NCBI GenBank assembly: GCA_030407315.1
Contig: JALQPE010000067.1
Location: forward strand, 1 to 64,000
DNA length: 64,000 nucleotides
DNA from: Asparagopsis taxiformis
Lineage: Eukaryota; Rhodophyta; Florideophyceae; Bonnemaisoniales; Bonnemaisoniaceae
Direction: 5' to 3'
Within the stretch, counting starts at the first letter, position 1. Each line of letters opens with the position of its first letter. Positions 42,983 to 54,627 of the stretch are shown one piece after another. Under the pieces are notes generated by a model, which saw nothing but the letters and a program-made list of their open reading frames with translations, did not search any database and was not told the DNA's origin. The position numbers and the translations under genes were made by a program.

Positions 42983-43910
42983 AAATAGGATAGAGGCGAG
43001 TGCTGCGTCATCATGGTAAATTTTCGTAGTGAAAAGGTTCTCATATTGGTTCCATGTCACTGCGAGAAGAGTACAGGACGGTACGGAGAGGCAGATACAT
43101 GATTCCATACATGGGTATTGTGTGATGGGGATACGACCTGGAGTGGATGCTCTAATTATCAGCCTTTGTTCCCATACATTGTACTTTCAGCATCATTCAT
43201 CTGTCGGAAGTGATCGAAGAATAGAGGAAAAGTTGAAGGTACTCTACAACGCATTGGATCGAACCAGGGTGTGAATCACAAAACTACGAAAAACTGATAT
43301 TCTAATTTCGTGGCTGTTGTGGGAGACGAATATTTTCATCAACGAAAATATGTGCGAAGAACAGGTTACAATTGCGTGATGGTGTATGACGGAGAATTTG
43401 GTCAAGACTTTGCTCCACAAAAATTCCTTCACTCGCTGTATGCGGCTAGTGCATGAAGATGATAGCGCCTCTCCTATTTGCAGAGTGATACAAGCCTTTT
43501 CCTGTAACCCCATTATTCATTCTCCTCTGTCCGAGAGCCATTGTAATGACGCAACAGCAGATGGGCCAGAAGCAGTCTAAAATTAGAGCATCATCGCATA
43601 TATCATTTGGATGTGAGGCCCCCTTTGAACATGAACGTTTCCACATCGCTTTTATCAAGAGCAACAATTGCAACACCCCGCGCGCAAGCAAGTACTATGA
43701 CAACTTCTTCGGTACCGCTCGGATAGTATCCACGATATTTAGGATCTCACAACGTCAATATGACTGAGCCGCAGCTGCTTACAAAATTTGTGTATCGTGA
43801 CCAACTCTACTGCTTGACATCTATGTTTGTTCCGTTTTCTGCAGAATCATAGGGGGTGGCAAACAAAATTCTTCCGTATCCATCAACTTGATGCTAAACA
43901 CAACATCATC
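42983..43910. other. Intergenic region between convergent paralogues
   Basis: 928 bases with only short overlapping frames; nothing else recognised. Confidence 0.5.
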
Positions 43911-44840
43911 CTAGAGAGTGAACGTAAGATCTATGATGAAAGCCCCGTCGTCGCTATTGGACACTCCTTGTCTAATGTCACTCAAAATTCCGTTGATGTA
44001 GACAGCAAGTTTCCATGTAGTAGGACCATCACCACAGTTAAGGAAATGTAATGCTTCAGCTCTGTACACTCCATTTTCCACCGGGTCATCGACAGTATAC
44101 ACTGCTCTCTCGCGTCGGAGGAGATTGAAGAATCCACATTGATCAGTGACATCATCCACGAAAATTCCAGCTTCAGTCTCTCTAAATTCCGTATCCAATC
44201 GATCTCCATCAGGTTCAAAGACAGCCAAGTCGAGATCGTCACCAGTATTCCATTCAAGTTCCACCGTAATTCTCGGCACTTCCGTTAAGAAGGCGATACA
44301 ATCTCTGCGACTGGACGTGGTCACTGTAGTGAAGCCACGTCCAGTACCGATTTCATATGAGGTGATGGGCAATCTGACACACATCCCATCAAGAAAAGCA
44401 TTTTGATTGCCGACGAATGGTCTATGTCCAACACCTGAGCTTCGGTCGTTAAATTCAGTAACTGTGTAAACACCGAAGAAATCTTCCGGGTAACCAGTAT
44501 TGAGACCTGGAGGATCGAAATTTCCAATAAGTGATCGTCGCATACCACGGGGTGATACTATAGCTTCACCTGTTGATCGAATGAAACCAACAGTATCCCC
44601 ATTCCGTTTGCAGATGGCATCACTGATTGGCACGTCTGGAATGCCGGAAAACAAATCGACAACATCGTCACAAAACTCGAAGTCACATCCCCTGCCGCAA
44701 CGCACCCTTTGACGGAGAGTTGTGTTCAGTTTGGGATAAGTGGAACTGCGTGCAGTAGACAGGGCAGCTTTGGACGGCGGCCTGGCGATAGATAATGCTA
44801 TCAATGCGCACAGAAAGGATATCAACGTGATTGTTGCCAT
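43911..44840 (-). CDS. Secreted protein, YfaP/DUF2135-like C-terminal domain (paralogue 3)
   Basis: 309 residues from the ATG at 44840, with a signal peptide (MATITLISFLCALIALSIA). Landmarks are RCGRGCDFEFC (~47-57), STGEAIVS, GMCVRLPITSY, DCIAFLTEVPRITVELEWN and DDLDLAVFEPDGD. It is the tail-to-tail partner of paralogue 2. A TATA-like element lies 55 bases upstream on the minus strand. It has the same unknown role as its paralogues. Confidence 0.85.
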   Translation of the reverse strand: MATITLISFLCALIALSIARPPSKAALSTARSSTYPKLNTTLRQRVRCGRGCDFEFCDDVVDLFSGIPDVPISDAICKRNGDTVGFIRSTGEAIVSPRGMRRSLIGNFDPPGLNTGYPEDFFGVYTVTEFNDRSSGVGHRPFVGNQNAFLDGMCVRLPITSYEIGTGRGFTTVTTSSRRDCIAFLTEVPRITVELEWNTGDDLDLAVFEPDGDRLDTEFRETEAGIFVDDVTDQCGFFNLLRRERAVYTVDDPVENGVYRAEALHFLNCGDGPTTWKLAVYINGILSDIRQGVSNSDDGAFIIDLTFTL

Positions 44841-46389
44841 GATTAATGCGACGAATATCGGGCACTTGCTATGATGGAAGAAGAATAGAGTGATTCTTAT
44901 AATGTTTCAGATTGCAAGAGAAGCTATGCTGTAATACATTCGCATTCTGTCGGGCACATTGCACACACGCAATTTGTGCTATATCGAGTCACGAAGTCAG
45001 CTGCGGTGCACACACTCTGTTGTGGACAATGTAGCATTCGCTGAACAGACAGTTGAGGCTTAGAAATTTGTAGAGATGCGCAGGAATCTGACCGACTTGC
45101 TGTCCAAATCTGGGAAAGACAGCGCGGTCATATTTCTTTGTCAAGTCTCGAGTTTAGGATACAAAGGTCGTGAGAGGCGTTTTGGAGGACGAGAGGCCTG
45201 AAAGGGTTGGCAGACGAGAATGATCACCGAGGAGTATACTCCAAATTTGAGATTGACGTGTGCTACTTGGTTGGGGGCTACACCCGATTCACATAACCCT
45301 TACAATCCACTTTTAGAAGCTTCAATGCTCCACCACACAATTTGTCTGATGTTTCCAAGCTATATATATGATACCGTGGCAAAAAAAGGGCGCCCTGACT
45401 TGCAATTTTTTGTCGTATTCCGAGACGATGCTGTCAATAGTACAAAATGAATGGCACCACAGGAATATGTTACGAAAGGTGCACTGTCCACGTATGATGA
45501 ACCCCAGAAGCCACTGTAGCTTGAAGAATGACTGCCTCATTACTGTCCACAATTTGGGATCGACTCAAAACTTGCTTTCGAGTCTTGGACGATTCTAATA
45601 ATGTCCACTAGAAAGTAGATCGAGGTTCAGAAACAGAATCTGGATCTCTTACTAAATTGATTCATGAACTTGGTAGAAAACGCTTAGTTACCACGTACTA
45701 CGCACTACTTTTCGCCATGAGCCCAGCAAAGCTATCGGGATTGCAGTCGTCTTGCCAATCACATCGAACACCCATATAATATGCTTTGCTGCCTGTGTCG
45801 TCCGTTCACCACTGAGACATCATGCGTCATGAGGCGTTCCATCTCCTCGAGTGCAACTATTACACCATGGTGTACAGGCATATCGCAACGAGTGATCCAA
45901 ACAGCCCACAATTGTTGATATTCGATGACGCTCTGTCGCTACGCCGCATCAACAGTATTGCCTTGGAACCAAACCAGTCGCAATGGCACATGACAAGCTG
46001 TCTTTGCTCTGTATTCGGTGATCTTGCCCATTGATTACCACTGCGGTGAAGTCAATTCTGAAGCTATTTCACGTCCAAGTTCATTGGTGGAATCAAATGA
46101 CCATGCATGTCTTGAGCTCAGATTCAGCTGCACCCTCCACGTTTTCACTCGCATAAATCGCTCCACACCATGGCGGAAACATGGGAGCGTATGGAACCAG
46201 GCATTAACCCTTCAACACATATAGACCTTACGTTGTCAAATAAGCGGCATCGCATGGAGCAGCGTGGTCCCTATCACAGAACGGTAGTGAGTAATTGTCA
46301 ACATGGAAATTGCAAATTTTCATCTCCACAAATCAAACCACCGAGAGTCATGATCAACCTGGATCCCGTGCCTCTGCATCTATATTCAG
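44841..46389. promoter_or_regulatory. Upstream region of paralogue 3 and intergenic DNA
   Basis: TATAAGA on the minus strand (44895-44901) is the likely TATA box for the gene at 44840. The remaining ~1.4 kb holds only short ORFs without support. Confidence 0.5.
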
Positions 46390-47650
46390 TCTGTCACTCC
46401 ACGCTTGAAACCATCGTCTTGTCTGTCCAACAAACCATGTCTCTAGCGCAATTAACACTTTCCTCTTCATACCTCAACATTCCTTGTCGCCACAGAGTCC
46501 TGGATAATTCGTTGATGCAGTTCTTCAGCGCTGTTCCGATCGACTGCGACACCCATCCCCCTTTCTCGAGTAGAAGAGCCGCATTCACCATCGTATCGCG
46601 CCCATTGTTCTCCTGGACAGCCCTTCGATACAGCTCCACTACACGAACAACATCAGCATCCATTCCAGATGCACCATTCCGCAGCAATTTCGCGAGGTTG
46701 CATAGAGCGTCAGAACTATTGCCTCTCTGAGAAAGCCGAGTCGATCATTCTCTCGTACAACTGCACAGCACGGGATACATTCACTTCCACTCCTGATGCA
46801 CTATTTTCATGCAGTTCGGCAAGGATATACATTACTCAATAGTTATATTCTTGCTCGATTGCTCTCTCATACAATTCCTCGGCGTGAAATATATCGACTT
46901 CCACCCCTGGCGCATCTCGTTCCAGCAGACAGCCGAGGTTACTCGTAGCTATGAAGTCAGTGCACTTAGCAATTACTCGCTTTCAGCTGCTCTGCGCGAA
47001 CTGCATCGGCATCTGCTCCTAGCGCGCCATCAACGATAGATATGCAAGGTTGCACGCAGCAGAACAACTACCCCCTCTCGCGATCACTCTCACACATAAT
47101 ACCGTCGCGCAAGTTGCCTAGATCTTTACCCTTGTGCACCTATCCTTCAACAGAACTGCAAGCTGAAACATTGATCGCAGGCTATGACCTTCCTCGGTCG
47201 CACGCTCGTATAACTCAACAGCACGAGAAAAGTCTGCATCAACGTCCGACTTTTCACTCGGTATTTCACCAAGCTTCTACATTGCACCAAAGTGATCCTT
47301 GCAGTAACCACCATTTTGCACAGCGTCACAGCCTGTTTTAAATCCTTCACAGCACTGTGAGAACACGCACAGAATCCCAGTCAATCGCGACTTCGCCACT
47401 AAAGACTAAAACACCAGATCTTTCATAGCATCGCAATGCAAACATTCTATAATTGCCGTTTGAAGCAGCTGGACGGCATCAGGAACGTTACATTCCTCGC
47501 CACCTGTCCTCCACAGGAACATGCCGTTTAACGAGTACTTCACTTCAAAATTTGCATGCTCCAGAATGCATCTTTCATGCCAGTCTGCTGCTACACCCTA
47601 ATACCTGTCCACGTCTTCAATAGCACAGTGAAACGCGTTTGTAATGTAAT
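46390..47650 (-). pseudogene. Sel1-like repeat protein, decayed copy B
   Basis: On the minus strand, short pieces in several frames match copy A (36.7-38.2 kb) along its length. The start region MYYITNAFH...EDVDRY is followed by HERCILEHANFEVKYSLNG, AVQLLQTAIIECLHCDAM and DVDADFSRAVELYERA. Repeats with GVEVDIFHAEELYERAI and GVEVNVSRAVQLYERM follow, then the 97-codon open piece at 46687-46394. Many stops and frame changes separate them. It retains an ATG at the position where copy A has ATC. Confidence 0.75.
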
Positions 47651-50036
47651 ACATGAGGGCGAAACGTAGTCATGAGTGGCGGCGCACGTCTTCCAACTGG
47701 GAGGTTTGAGCTGAACGCGAGAGTGGTGAACGCTCAGTTAGGGGTGCGGTGGAGATTGATGGGATTGAGAGGTGCGAGATGCAAACATCATTTGAATGCA
47801 GAATGTAGACGAAATGGAGAGATTGTGCTGCGGTTGTCTGAAGAGGGATGGGCTGGGAGCGCTAGGTGCAACGAGCTGAGAGCATTTTCACTTGTGCGTA
47901 TAGACTGGTTGGAATGAAATGGCGGCGAAGCATATTGGATTGGAAACGAAACATCGCGCTGATAAAGTATCTTCGGAAGTTGGGTAACGATGGGAGTGAA
48001 TGGTTGGTACACTGAAAATACTATATTTCTTTGCTCAATTGAGGTACTGCAGTGTCATTAATTTCCCCATGCTTCAATTTGAATTACATTTTATTTCCGA
48101 CCACTAGCCAGAGACCTTGAAAGGCACTTGGTCATCAATACTTCGCTTGCCCCAGTGTCGTGACTTGAAACGTTGTGCATCGAAACAGAGCAGCATAAGA
48201 ATTGGCCTATGTAGTGAAGCATCAACTTTCCCGCAGTACAAGTCATCAGCGCTAATTATATCACTGTCGATACCTCACTTTGGTAGCTGGGGATTAGGAG
48301 ATGAAGTTTGCATTCGAAACAATTTGAAAGGGTTACTACATGAACATGTTGGAAAAACTCTGATGGTCGGTGAATATGACACTGACGACGTTAACTGTGA
48401 GTGTATCCAAGCAGAGCCGAACACAATTTCTAGGAAGCAATCTTCAACGTGTGGATAGCAAGGAACAAGAAATTTCGCATTCAAAATGCGGTCATATACA
48501 CCGATCGCACTCGTCCTTGTACATTTGCAATTGCAGCCAAGCTACACGTCCAAGTACTGGAGAATCATATTGGATGATAGCACCGAGCGCTCTAGTTGAA
48601 CAATTGGTATCCACCTGTTCTAGCTCGGCTTTTTGAAACGATGCAGATTATGCTTCCAAAATAGATTTGAAATCAATCTGTACAAGGGGGCGACTATTTC
48701 CGCGCCGTTTCAACTTGTGCAATCAGGAAGGCCTGCCGGGTTTGGACGACACCACCACCGCACATGAAACGGTCATTCAGAAATTGATAGCCATTGGACA
48801 GGTCATCTTCTTTGCAATCTGTGCGTATATGTAGCAGATCTAGAGCCTTGCAGGGGTTTGCGAGCATATTCAAATTTCGTCACAAAATCAGGCCGTTTTC
48901 TTCAAAAGCTTGTGGCTTCTGTACAGCGAGATCCACGTCGTCGTTTCCCCAGATCTTGAATTCAAACGCTTGAATCTACATGTCTTTTGAATTGCTTCTT
49001 GTAGAGGATGTGATACCGAATGCAACTCGCCGTAATATACCTACAAGTTTGGTTAACAACTGTGCAGTGAACTACTTTCAGAACACGGTCCTTCTACGTA
49101 AATTGTTCAGCCTGTCATGCAAACTGACCTGTTTTTCAATATCTCGCTGTGTAGGACCCTTACCCTGCCACCTTCACAACAGCTCGATTATCGTCGAGAC
49201 TGTCATAACAGTTTGCTCTGAAATGTAATGTATCAGCGAAGACTATCAACTTTCATTACAGATCGAATAAACGAAATTATCAAATGATGAAAGGCAATAC
49301 CAATAAGCGTTACATCTCTAGCGCTGATGACTAGCTACAGTAGATATTCTGCGCGAATGATCGCACCATGCGATCATCCACACGACCTCCAGAAAAAAAA
49401 GACAGAACAGCTCAGTCTTGAGCACCAGGTAGCTTTAAGCAAAGGCCTTTACTTCACCTTGTGTCATAAATCACACCTAGCTGTCTCGGGGAGCATATTC
49501 TAGTCCTAGACCGCCACTATTCTCCAAGGAAACCTGTACAGAAACCCTGAACGCCCCCTTGTTACAATCTAATTTAAGATTGTAGACGTTGAATCTCGTC
49601 ATTGACAAGCCCGCAACGAAAACAATCTGCATGAACGATTCATCACTCATCCTGCACATTAGCACGTCGTAATGCAACGTACCCGGTTTTCAAATTTCCC
49701 CCCTTCGCACATCATTGGTTCGTCCAATGTTTCAGACGAAATCGCCGAGGATGCACCAAAACTCTGACCGTTGAAAAACACTTCGCACTAATTGTCATAC
49801 AAGCATGGGCGCGATGTTGACATTATGTGCACTTCAATCCTTGTCATTGATGACGTATGTCAACTCACATCTGCTTCATACACCGCTGATATTTCACGCA
49901 CCTGAAATGGGCGACTGTTGATCAGCAAATTTATTCGAGACGTTTCAAAAGCCTCAATCGCTGTTCTCGTTCCAGATCTCAAACACTATATTATGTCTAG
50001 CTAGTTCCACAGAGTTCACAGCCCTCCTCCGCACCA
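47651..50036. other. Gene-poor region, 2.4 kb
   Basis: No intact gene is supported. A minus-strand stretch at about 49800-49477 (CEVFFNGQSFGASSAISSETLDEP, then after a frame change FNVYNLKLDCNKGAFRVSVQVSLENSGGLG) looks like the remains of a coding region. A TATATTA element at 49987-49993 lies 81 bases before the ATG at 50074. Confidence 0.4.
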
Positions 50037-50073
50037 TCAACATTCCAACTCATTCAACACTGCCTTATTCAAC

Positions 50074-51051
50074 ATGACGACTAACATTCTCGCACTTATT
50101 CTCCTTTTCATTGGACTTGCGACCGCAAACCCTCTGGTACAAACATCAGCAAAGCACAAGCGCAATATTGCAGCATTCCAGAGATCACCAGACCTCATTA
50201 CTGCGCAGCGACAAAATGTAATTTGCTCTGGAAGGTGCCGTTTCCGCTTTTGTAATTTCGACACCAGAGTGTTCGTCGGTATGCCCGATATGGCCATCAG
50301 CAGTCCAATATGTTTCGACGAGGAAGGGGTGAACATTGGCTCAATTGACGAAACAGGCGAAGCACTCATCTGGGCCCCAGGAGCAAGACGTCTTCCAATA
50401 TCCCAATACGAACCCGAAGGATTGGAACAGAAATTCGCGCCGAAATTCTTCAAGACGTTTGCAACTCTGCGAGCCATCACGTCAGGCGTGGGACATGCAT
50501 CACTGCAAGCAAACCAGCACAAGTTCATCAATGACATCTGCGTTCGACTTCCAATTCGTTCATACCAACTCGTTGGCCGAAGAGGAGAACTGCTCACTCG
50601 TATCAACACGGACGACCGACGAGATTGCATTGCATTCACTACAGAAATCCCGCGAATTGCCATCGAGCTCACCTGGCAGTCCAGTGATGATCTGGATCTA
50701 TTCGTAACCGAACCCGATGGAGACTCGATCTACTACCGCAATTTGCGCACGGAGGGCGGCGAGCTACTGGAGGATACCGTGAATAACTGTGGGACGAAAG
50801 GTTTGCGGGGTCGTGAACGAGTCGTATATGCGCGTGATAGTCCTATCGAGACTGGCGTCTATGGCGTTCGTGCGCAGCATTTCCGTAACTGTGGCGACGA
50901 ACAGGGCGGTACGGCGTGGAGGATTCGCGTGTATATCGACGGAAAGTTGACGACGGTGAGAAGTGGCGTTTCAACGCAGGATAATGAAGAAATCATTTCT
51001 GGAAGCTCGTTCACTTTCGAAATTGACATTCCGGACACGGATGATGTTTGA
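50074..51051 (+). CDS. Secreted protein, YfaP/DUF2135-like C-terminal domain (paralogue 4)
   Basis: 325 residues with a signal peptide (MTTNILALILLFIGLATA). Landmarks are CSGRCRFRFC, ETGEALIW, PEGLEQKFAPKFFKTFATLRAI, DICVRLPIRSY and WQSSDDLDLFVTEPDGDSIYY, with YGVRAQHF and TAWRIRVYIDGKL near the end. It is closest to paralogue 1: the two share FFKTF.xLRAxxSGxGH, AQHF and TAWRIRV. The C-terminus has a short acidic tail (DIPDTDDV). Confidence 0.85.
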   Translation: MTTNILALILLFIGLATANPLVQTSAKHKRNIAAFQRSPDLITAQRQNVICSGRCRFRFCNFDTRVFVGMPDMAISSPICFDEEGVNIGSIDETGEALIWAPGARRLPISQYEPEGLEQKFAPKFFKTFATLRAITSGVGHASLQANQHKFINDICVRLPIRSYQLVGRRGELLTRINTDDRRDCIAFTTEIPRIAIELTWQSSDDLDLFVTEPDGDSIYYRNLRTEGGELLEDTVNNCGTKGLRGRERVVYARDSPIETGVYGVRAQHFRNCGDEQGGTAWRIRVYIDGKLTTVRSGVSTQDNEEIISGSSFTFEIDIPDTDDV

Positions 51052-51478
51052 AAGGGCTGTGGCGATTGACGGTTGACCTCGTCCTTTCGTTATGGGTTTT
51101 TTCGCATGTGGATGACGCTTGGTCATGAGGAAGGACGTCTTGCGTATCATAGGGGTTGATTGTAGAGGCGAAGTTCTCATGTGACCTCTGCGTCGTGCCC
51201 TGACATGGTGTGGGATGAGCGGGGGGACAACAGCAGACAGGAGTTGACTCAAATTGTAGAGTGCTTGTAAAAAGGGTAAAATGTGATTATTGTTGTGTTT
51301 CAGCGATTACGGCTCCTCTCGAGGGCCCGAAGACTAGGCTACAAAATGCAGTGTCGCTGCTGATATTAATTTAAATTGATTTTATTTTGTTCGAAGTGGT
51401 TTGGTAAAATAATCCCATGTTGGAATATGGTTTTTATACTGTTCCCCCAGCCTCGAATACGGCGAGGAGGGTCCGATC
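51052..51478. other. Intergenic region before tRNA-Ala
   Basis: 427 bases without a supported gene. Confidence 0.5.
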
Positions 51479-51551
51479 GGGTCTGTAGCTCAATTGGTAG
51501 AGTGCTCGCTTAGCATGCGAGAGGTACCGGGATCGAAGCCCGGCAGATCCA
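51479..51551 (+). tRNA. tRNA-Ala(AGC)
   Basis: 73 nt. The acceptor stem GGGTCTG/CAGATCC includes the G3:U70 wobble that identifies alanine tRNA. The D arm is GCTC/GAGT, the anticodon stem CTCGC/GCGAG encloses loop TTAGCAT (anticodon AGC), and the T arm is CCGGG/CCCGG. No intron. A T8 run at about 51559-51566 is a Pol III terminator. Confidence 0.97.
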
Positions 51552-51558
51552 GCGGCTC

Positions 51559-51566
51559 GATTTTTT
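51559..51566 (+). terminator. Pol III terminator of tRNA-Ala
   Basis: Run of eight T just after the tRNA 3' end. Confidence 0.8.
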
Positions 51567-52419
51567 TTCCCATCCGATGGACGGATGCATAGAGGAAACA
51601 AGTTGATGTCATGCAAACGAATGGCTTCTCCACACAGTATCTGAGCCGTCATTGGTCAAACTTTTGAATTGAATTTCAGTTTGACAGGTTATCAAAGAGA
51701 CAACTTGTTTCGCCCTGAAATCTACTCTGGACAACGCCTTCATACTTTGAATTTAGTGAAGCTCACGCCTCGAATATCGCGCGCATGTAATGTTCTGCAC
51801 TGCTGCTCGTTGCTCCCATTACTTACGTTCACATCTTTCCCTCCTCTATGATGCTCTGGACCCTTGAATGACATCACGAATGTGAAACGCATTTTTTTCT
51901 TGCCCTAGCAGAGCAGCCCATTTCATCAGGCCACGACTAAAGCGTCATTTGCCATGGTAATTCACCATTTCACATAGTTCAGCCAATTCCTCTTCTCGCA
52001 CAGCTTAGCTGTAATCTGAAAACTGACATGCGCACAAACATTGTCATCAACATGACACCAGTTCAATCATACTAGATTGCTGGACAGTCAAACTGACTTT
52101 CATCTTGTAATCCATCCTCAGAAGAGGTATGTTCACTTCGATGTCCTCTGAATTTTTCCAGTATCGATCAGTGACACTGTTCTGCTGGTTAATTGAGTAA
52201 ACCGGCGGGGAAGCGAGTGCCGTATGCCACGTTTCTCCTTGAGCAATGAGCTCAAAGAAATTCATACCATCAGGCAATGATGCTTAAATCATCACGAGAT
52301 CTATCAGCTTTGCCATCCAGCCATACATTCCAAACTCTTACAGCACCATCGGTTCTTGATTTTTAGGTCCTTCCAAACCATTTGTTCAAAACAGCTACCA
52401 ATTTCTGGAGTAGAAAGAA
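51567..52419. other. Intergenic region
   Basis: No gene with clear support. A 76-codon minus-strand ORF (52277 to 52047) has mixed hydrophobic/polar content but no recognised family. Confidence 0.4.
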
Positions 52420-52426
52420 TATATAG
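52420..52426 (+). promoter_or_regulatory. TATA box
   Basis: TATATAG, 98 bases before the ATG at 52524. Confidence 0.55.
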
Positions 52427-52523
52427 CTAGTGACTTGCGTTCTCTCTGCGGTTGAATCTGTAGTGAACACAACGAACACCAATTCACGGTATTCAGCTTG
52501 CCCGATAAACCTTGATCTTCAAG

Positions 52524-53072
52524 ATGTTCAAGGCCGTCTTTTTCCTTCTCCTGATACTCTGCATCAACAACATATCAGCAGAACAATCATCCCCCGCGCT
52601 GGAAAACAGTAACCAGTTTGACCAACTCTCCTCAAATGCTCGTGTTGTGGAGGAATTCGCGGAGGATTCTGATGTGGAGTCCATCGCTTTCCTATCTGGA
52701 CGTCAGGTATCTACCCGTACATGTTCCACTCCCTTCGGTAGATCTACATCACGAAGAATGAAGTGCCGCCCTGGAAGGCTTCGATTCCACGTCAGGGTCT
52801 ATTTCAACTGGCGTTGCGTCAAGTTACACTTTGGAGTATACTTGAGATGTATTCCGAGAAGACGTGCAATTCGTCTCGCAAAAAGGTCTGTCATGTGCTT
52901 CAAGAGACGCATCATGGTCGAATGTAGGGCTCCAAGTCAGAGTTGTGCCATGTCAGTTCTACGGGCTTGCACTATTTCACGCACTAGGATTGAACCAAAG
53001 ACGCCTGAGCCCGTTGCTGAAGTGACGGAAGAACCTTCTGTATCACCTGTGGTTGACGTATCCGATCCTTAG
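52524..53072 (+). CDS. Small secreted basic Cys-containing protein, copy 1
   Basis: 182 residues from the first ATG (the frame opens four codons earlier at TTG). A signal peptide (MFKAVFFLLLILCINNISA) is followed by an acidic propeptide-like stretch, then a very basic Cys-containing core rich in Arg (RRMKCRPGRLRFHVRVYF, NWRCVKLHFGVYLRC), an SCAMSVLRAC motif and an acidic Pro/Glu tail. Copy 2 at 54527 shares the core pattern (R.(Y/H)..W.C.K.H) and the SCA...(R)(A/G)C end, so this is a small diverged family. The acidic pro-region with a basic Cys core resembles the layout of secreted peptides or antimicrobial precursors, but I cannot name a family and no activity is shown. Confidence 0.75.
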   Translation: MFKAVFFLLLILCINNISAEQSSPALENSNQFDQLSSNARVVEEFAEDSDVESIAFLSGRQVSTRTCSTPFGRSTSRRMKCRPGRLRFHVRVYFNWRCVKLHFGVYLRCIPRRRAIRLAKRSVMCFKRRIMVECRAPSQSCAMSVLRACTISRTRIEPKTPEPVAEVTEEPSVSPVVDVSDP

Positions 53073-53999
53073 CTTGTTCGAGGTGGGATGTTTCAGGTAA
53101 TGGTTTCTTGAAAGAAACATTATGTTACTGATTTGAAAGCATGGTTATGGATGTGTACGGTTTCTATATTTTCATCTTAGTTCTACTCCCATCACTCAAA
53201 CAAGCTTGTATGTAAATTGGCGTCCGTTTTCCTCTTTTATCAATTCCACTAGAACATAGTATCTGATGTTTCCTTCGATTTCTTCAAGGACCGCCTTTTG
53301 TGTCAGGGAAAGGTAACTACACTTCCGGGCGCATAGAACCGAATATGTCGTCGATAAATTGCAATTTGGAAAACTAAAAATTAATTTAGTGGAATCACGA
53401 ATTCGTCAGTATGCTTAAGCAGGACAGCTGTACAATCGGGCGGCTCCACCGGCCAACTCACCTCAGGATGAGATAAAGCATCAGGAGAAACGATATGAAG
53501 GGTAATCCATATTTTTCAAAATATTTTCCAATATTTGCACTGAATTGGAATATATTTCAAAGCCGGGAGTATTTGAAAATTCAAACCATCGGCCCGTATT
53601 TTATTGACTTCGTGCAGTTCGAGAACATGCCACACTCCCTTATGGATGATGACGTGTGGGTGTTGCTTCCCACTACTCGAGGATGACAAGAGCCCAGTTC
53701 CCAGCGCGAGCCAGAGTTTGTTCAGGTGTAACTTTCTCAATACTCCAGGTTTATGAAGTGAGTACTGGCTTAACATATCTGAGGCCTAAGCATGGTTGCA
53801 CTAATTTCTGATAAACGTATACCGCGGCAAACGTGTGGGCTCACGTTCTAAAACAGAGCTATGGTTTCATCAGAGGGACCTAGTTCCTATATGATTTATA
53901 AAGCCATCTACCACCGCCGAAGAGCCAGAAATCATGAACCAGTCTATCGAACGTACATGGACGTAATAGTCTAGACGGAACCGCCGGGTCGAACAGTCT
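53073..53999. other. Intergenic region between convergent small genes
   Basis: 927 bases. A 63-codon plus-strand ORF and an overlapping minus-strand ORF lack support. Confidence 0.45.
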
Positions 54000-54527
54000 C
54001 TAATTCCTCGTCAATCTGCTGGGTCCAACAGTCTCTGATTCCTCCTCAATCTCAGCGTCATCGGGGAAGCAGCCTCTCACGGCACCAGTCGCACAACTGT
54101 CATCCGTTCGTGAGCATCGGGAGCTCCCAGATGACGCGCATTGCTCAGCCTCTTCCTGCTCTCTCAAGAACTGTTGCTCATCTGACGTCCTCTGTGGAGC
54201 ACTCACGCCAAATGCGAAATGGCGCTTATATCTGATCACGTAATGGCGCTTGAAACAGCCCCAGCTGAGGTGGAGTCTGATGACGCACTTGAAATGAACA
54301 CTTCTGGTTCTGCTTTTGACGGTAAATATCGGGAATGGTGCACATAGTGACACAGGCACAGGTCTTAGCTGTCTCTGAGACGTTTCAATTGTTCCGTGTT
54401 CGATATCCCTTTCGGAGTCGATGGTGATCTCATGTTCTGAGGAAATCTCGACGTTGGGTACTTCTGCAGATTGGGCAAAGTTTGCAAGAAGGCATAAGAG
54501 CAGAATAGCCAAGCTGTACTTGAACAT
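54000..54527 (-). CDS. Small secreted basic Cys-containing protein, copy 2
   Basis: 175 residues from the ATG at 54527, 94 bases after TATAAAT on the minus strand (54621-54627). A signal peptide (MFKYSLAILLLCLLANFAQSA) is followed by an acidic stretch, a basic core (RTRSVHFKCVIRLHLSWGC, FKRHYVIRYKRHFAF), a Gln/Glu-rich segment, DSCATGAVRGC and an acidic tail. The layout and motifs match copy 1, which lies 0.9 kb away in the opposite orientation, so the pair probably arose by an old inverted duplication. Function unknown. Confidence 0.75.
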   Translation of the reverse strand: MFKYSLAILLLCLLANFAQSAEVPNVEISSEHEITIDSERDIEHGTIETSQRQLRPVPVSLCAPFPIFTVKSRTRSVHFKCVIRLHLSWGCFKRHYVIRYKRHFAFGVSAPQRTSDEQQFLREQEEAEQCASSGSSRCSRTDDSCATGAVRGCFPDDAEIEEESETVGPSRLTRN

Positions 54528-54620
54528 TTTGAATGGTGTGAAGAAACTTTGACGTGGTAGAGCTATGCAAGATGCAGTTGACTGTGACTAGACCTGGCGT
54601 TTAGCTCACCTCTGCCCGCC

Positions 54621-54627
54621 ATTTATA
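54621..54627 (-). promoter_or_regulatory. TATA box
   Basis: TATAAAT on the minus strand, 94 bases before the ATG at 54527. Confidence 0.65.
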
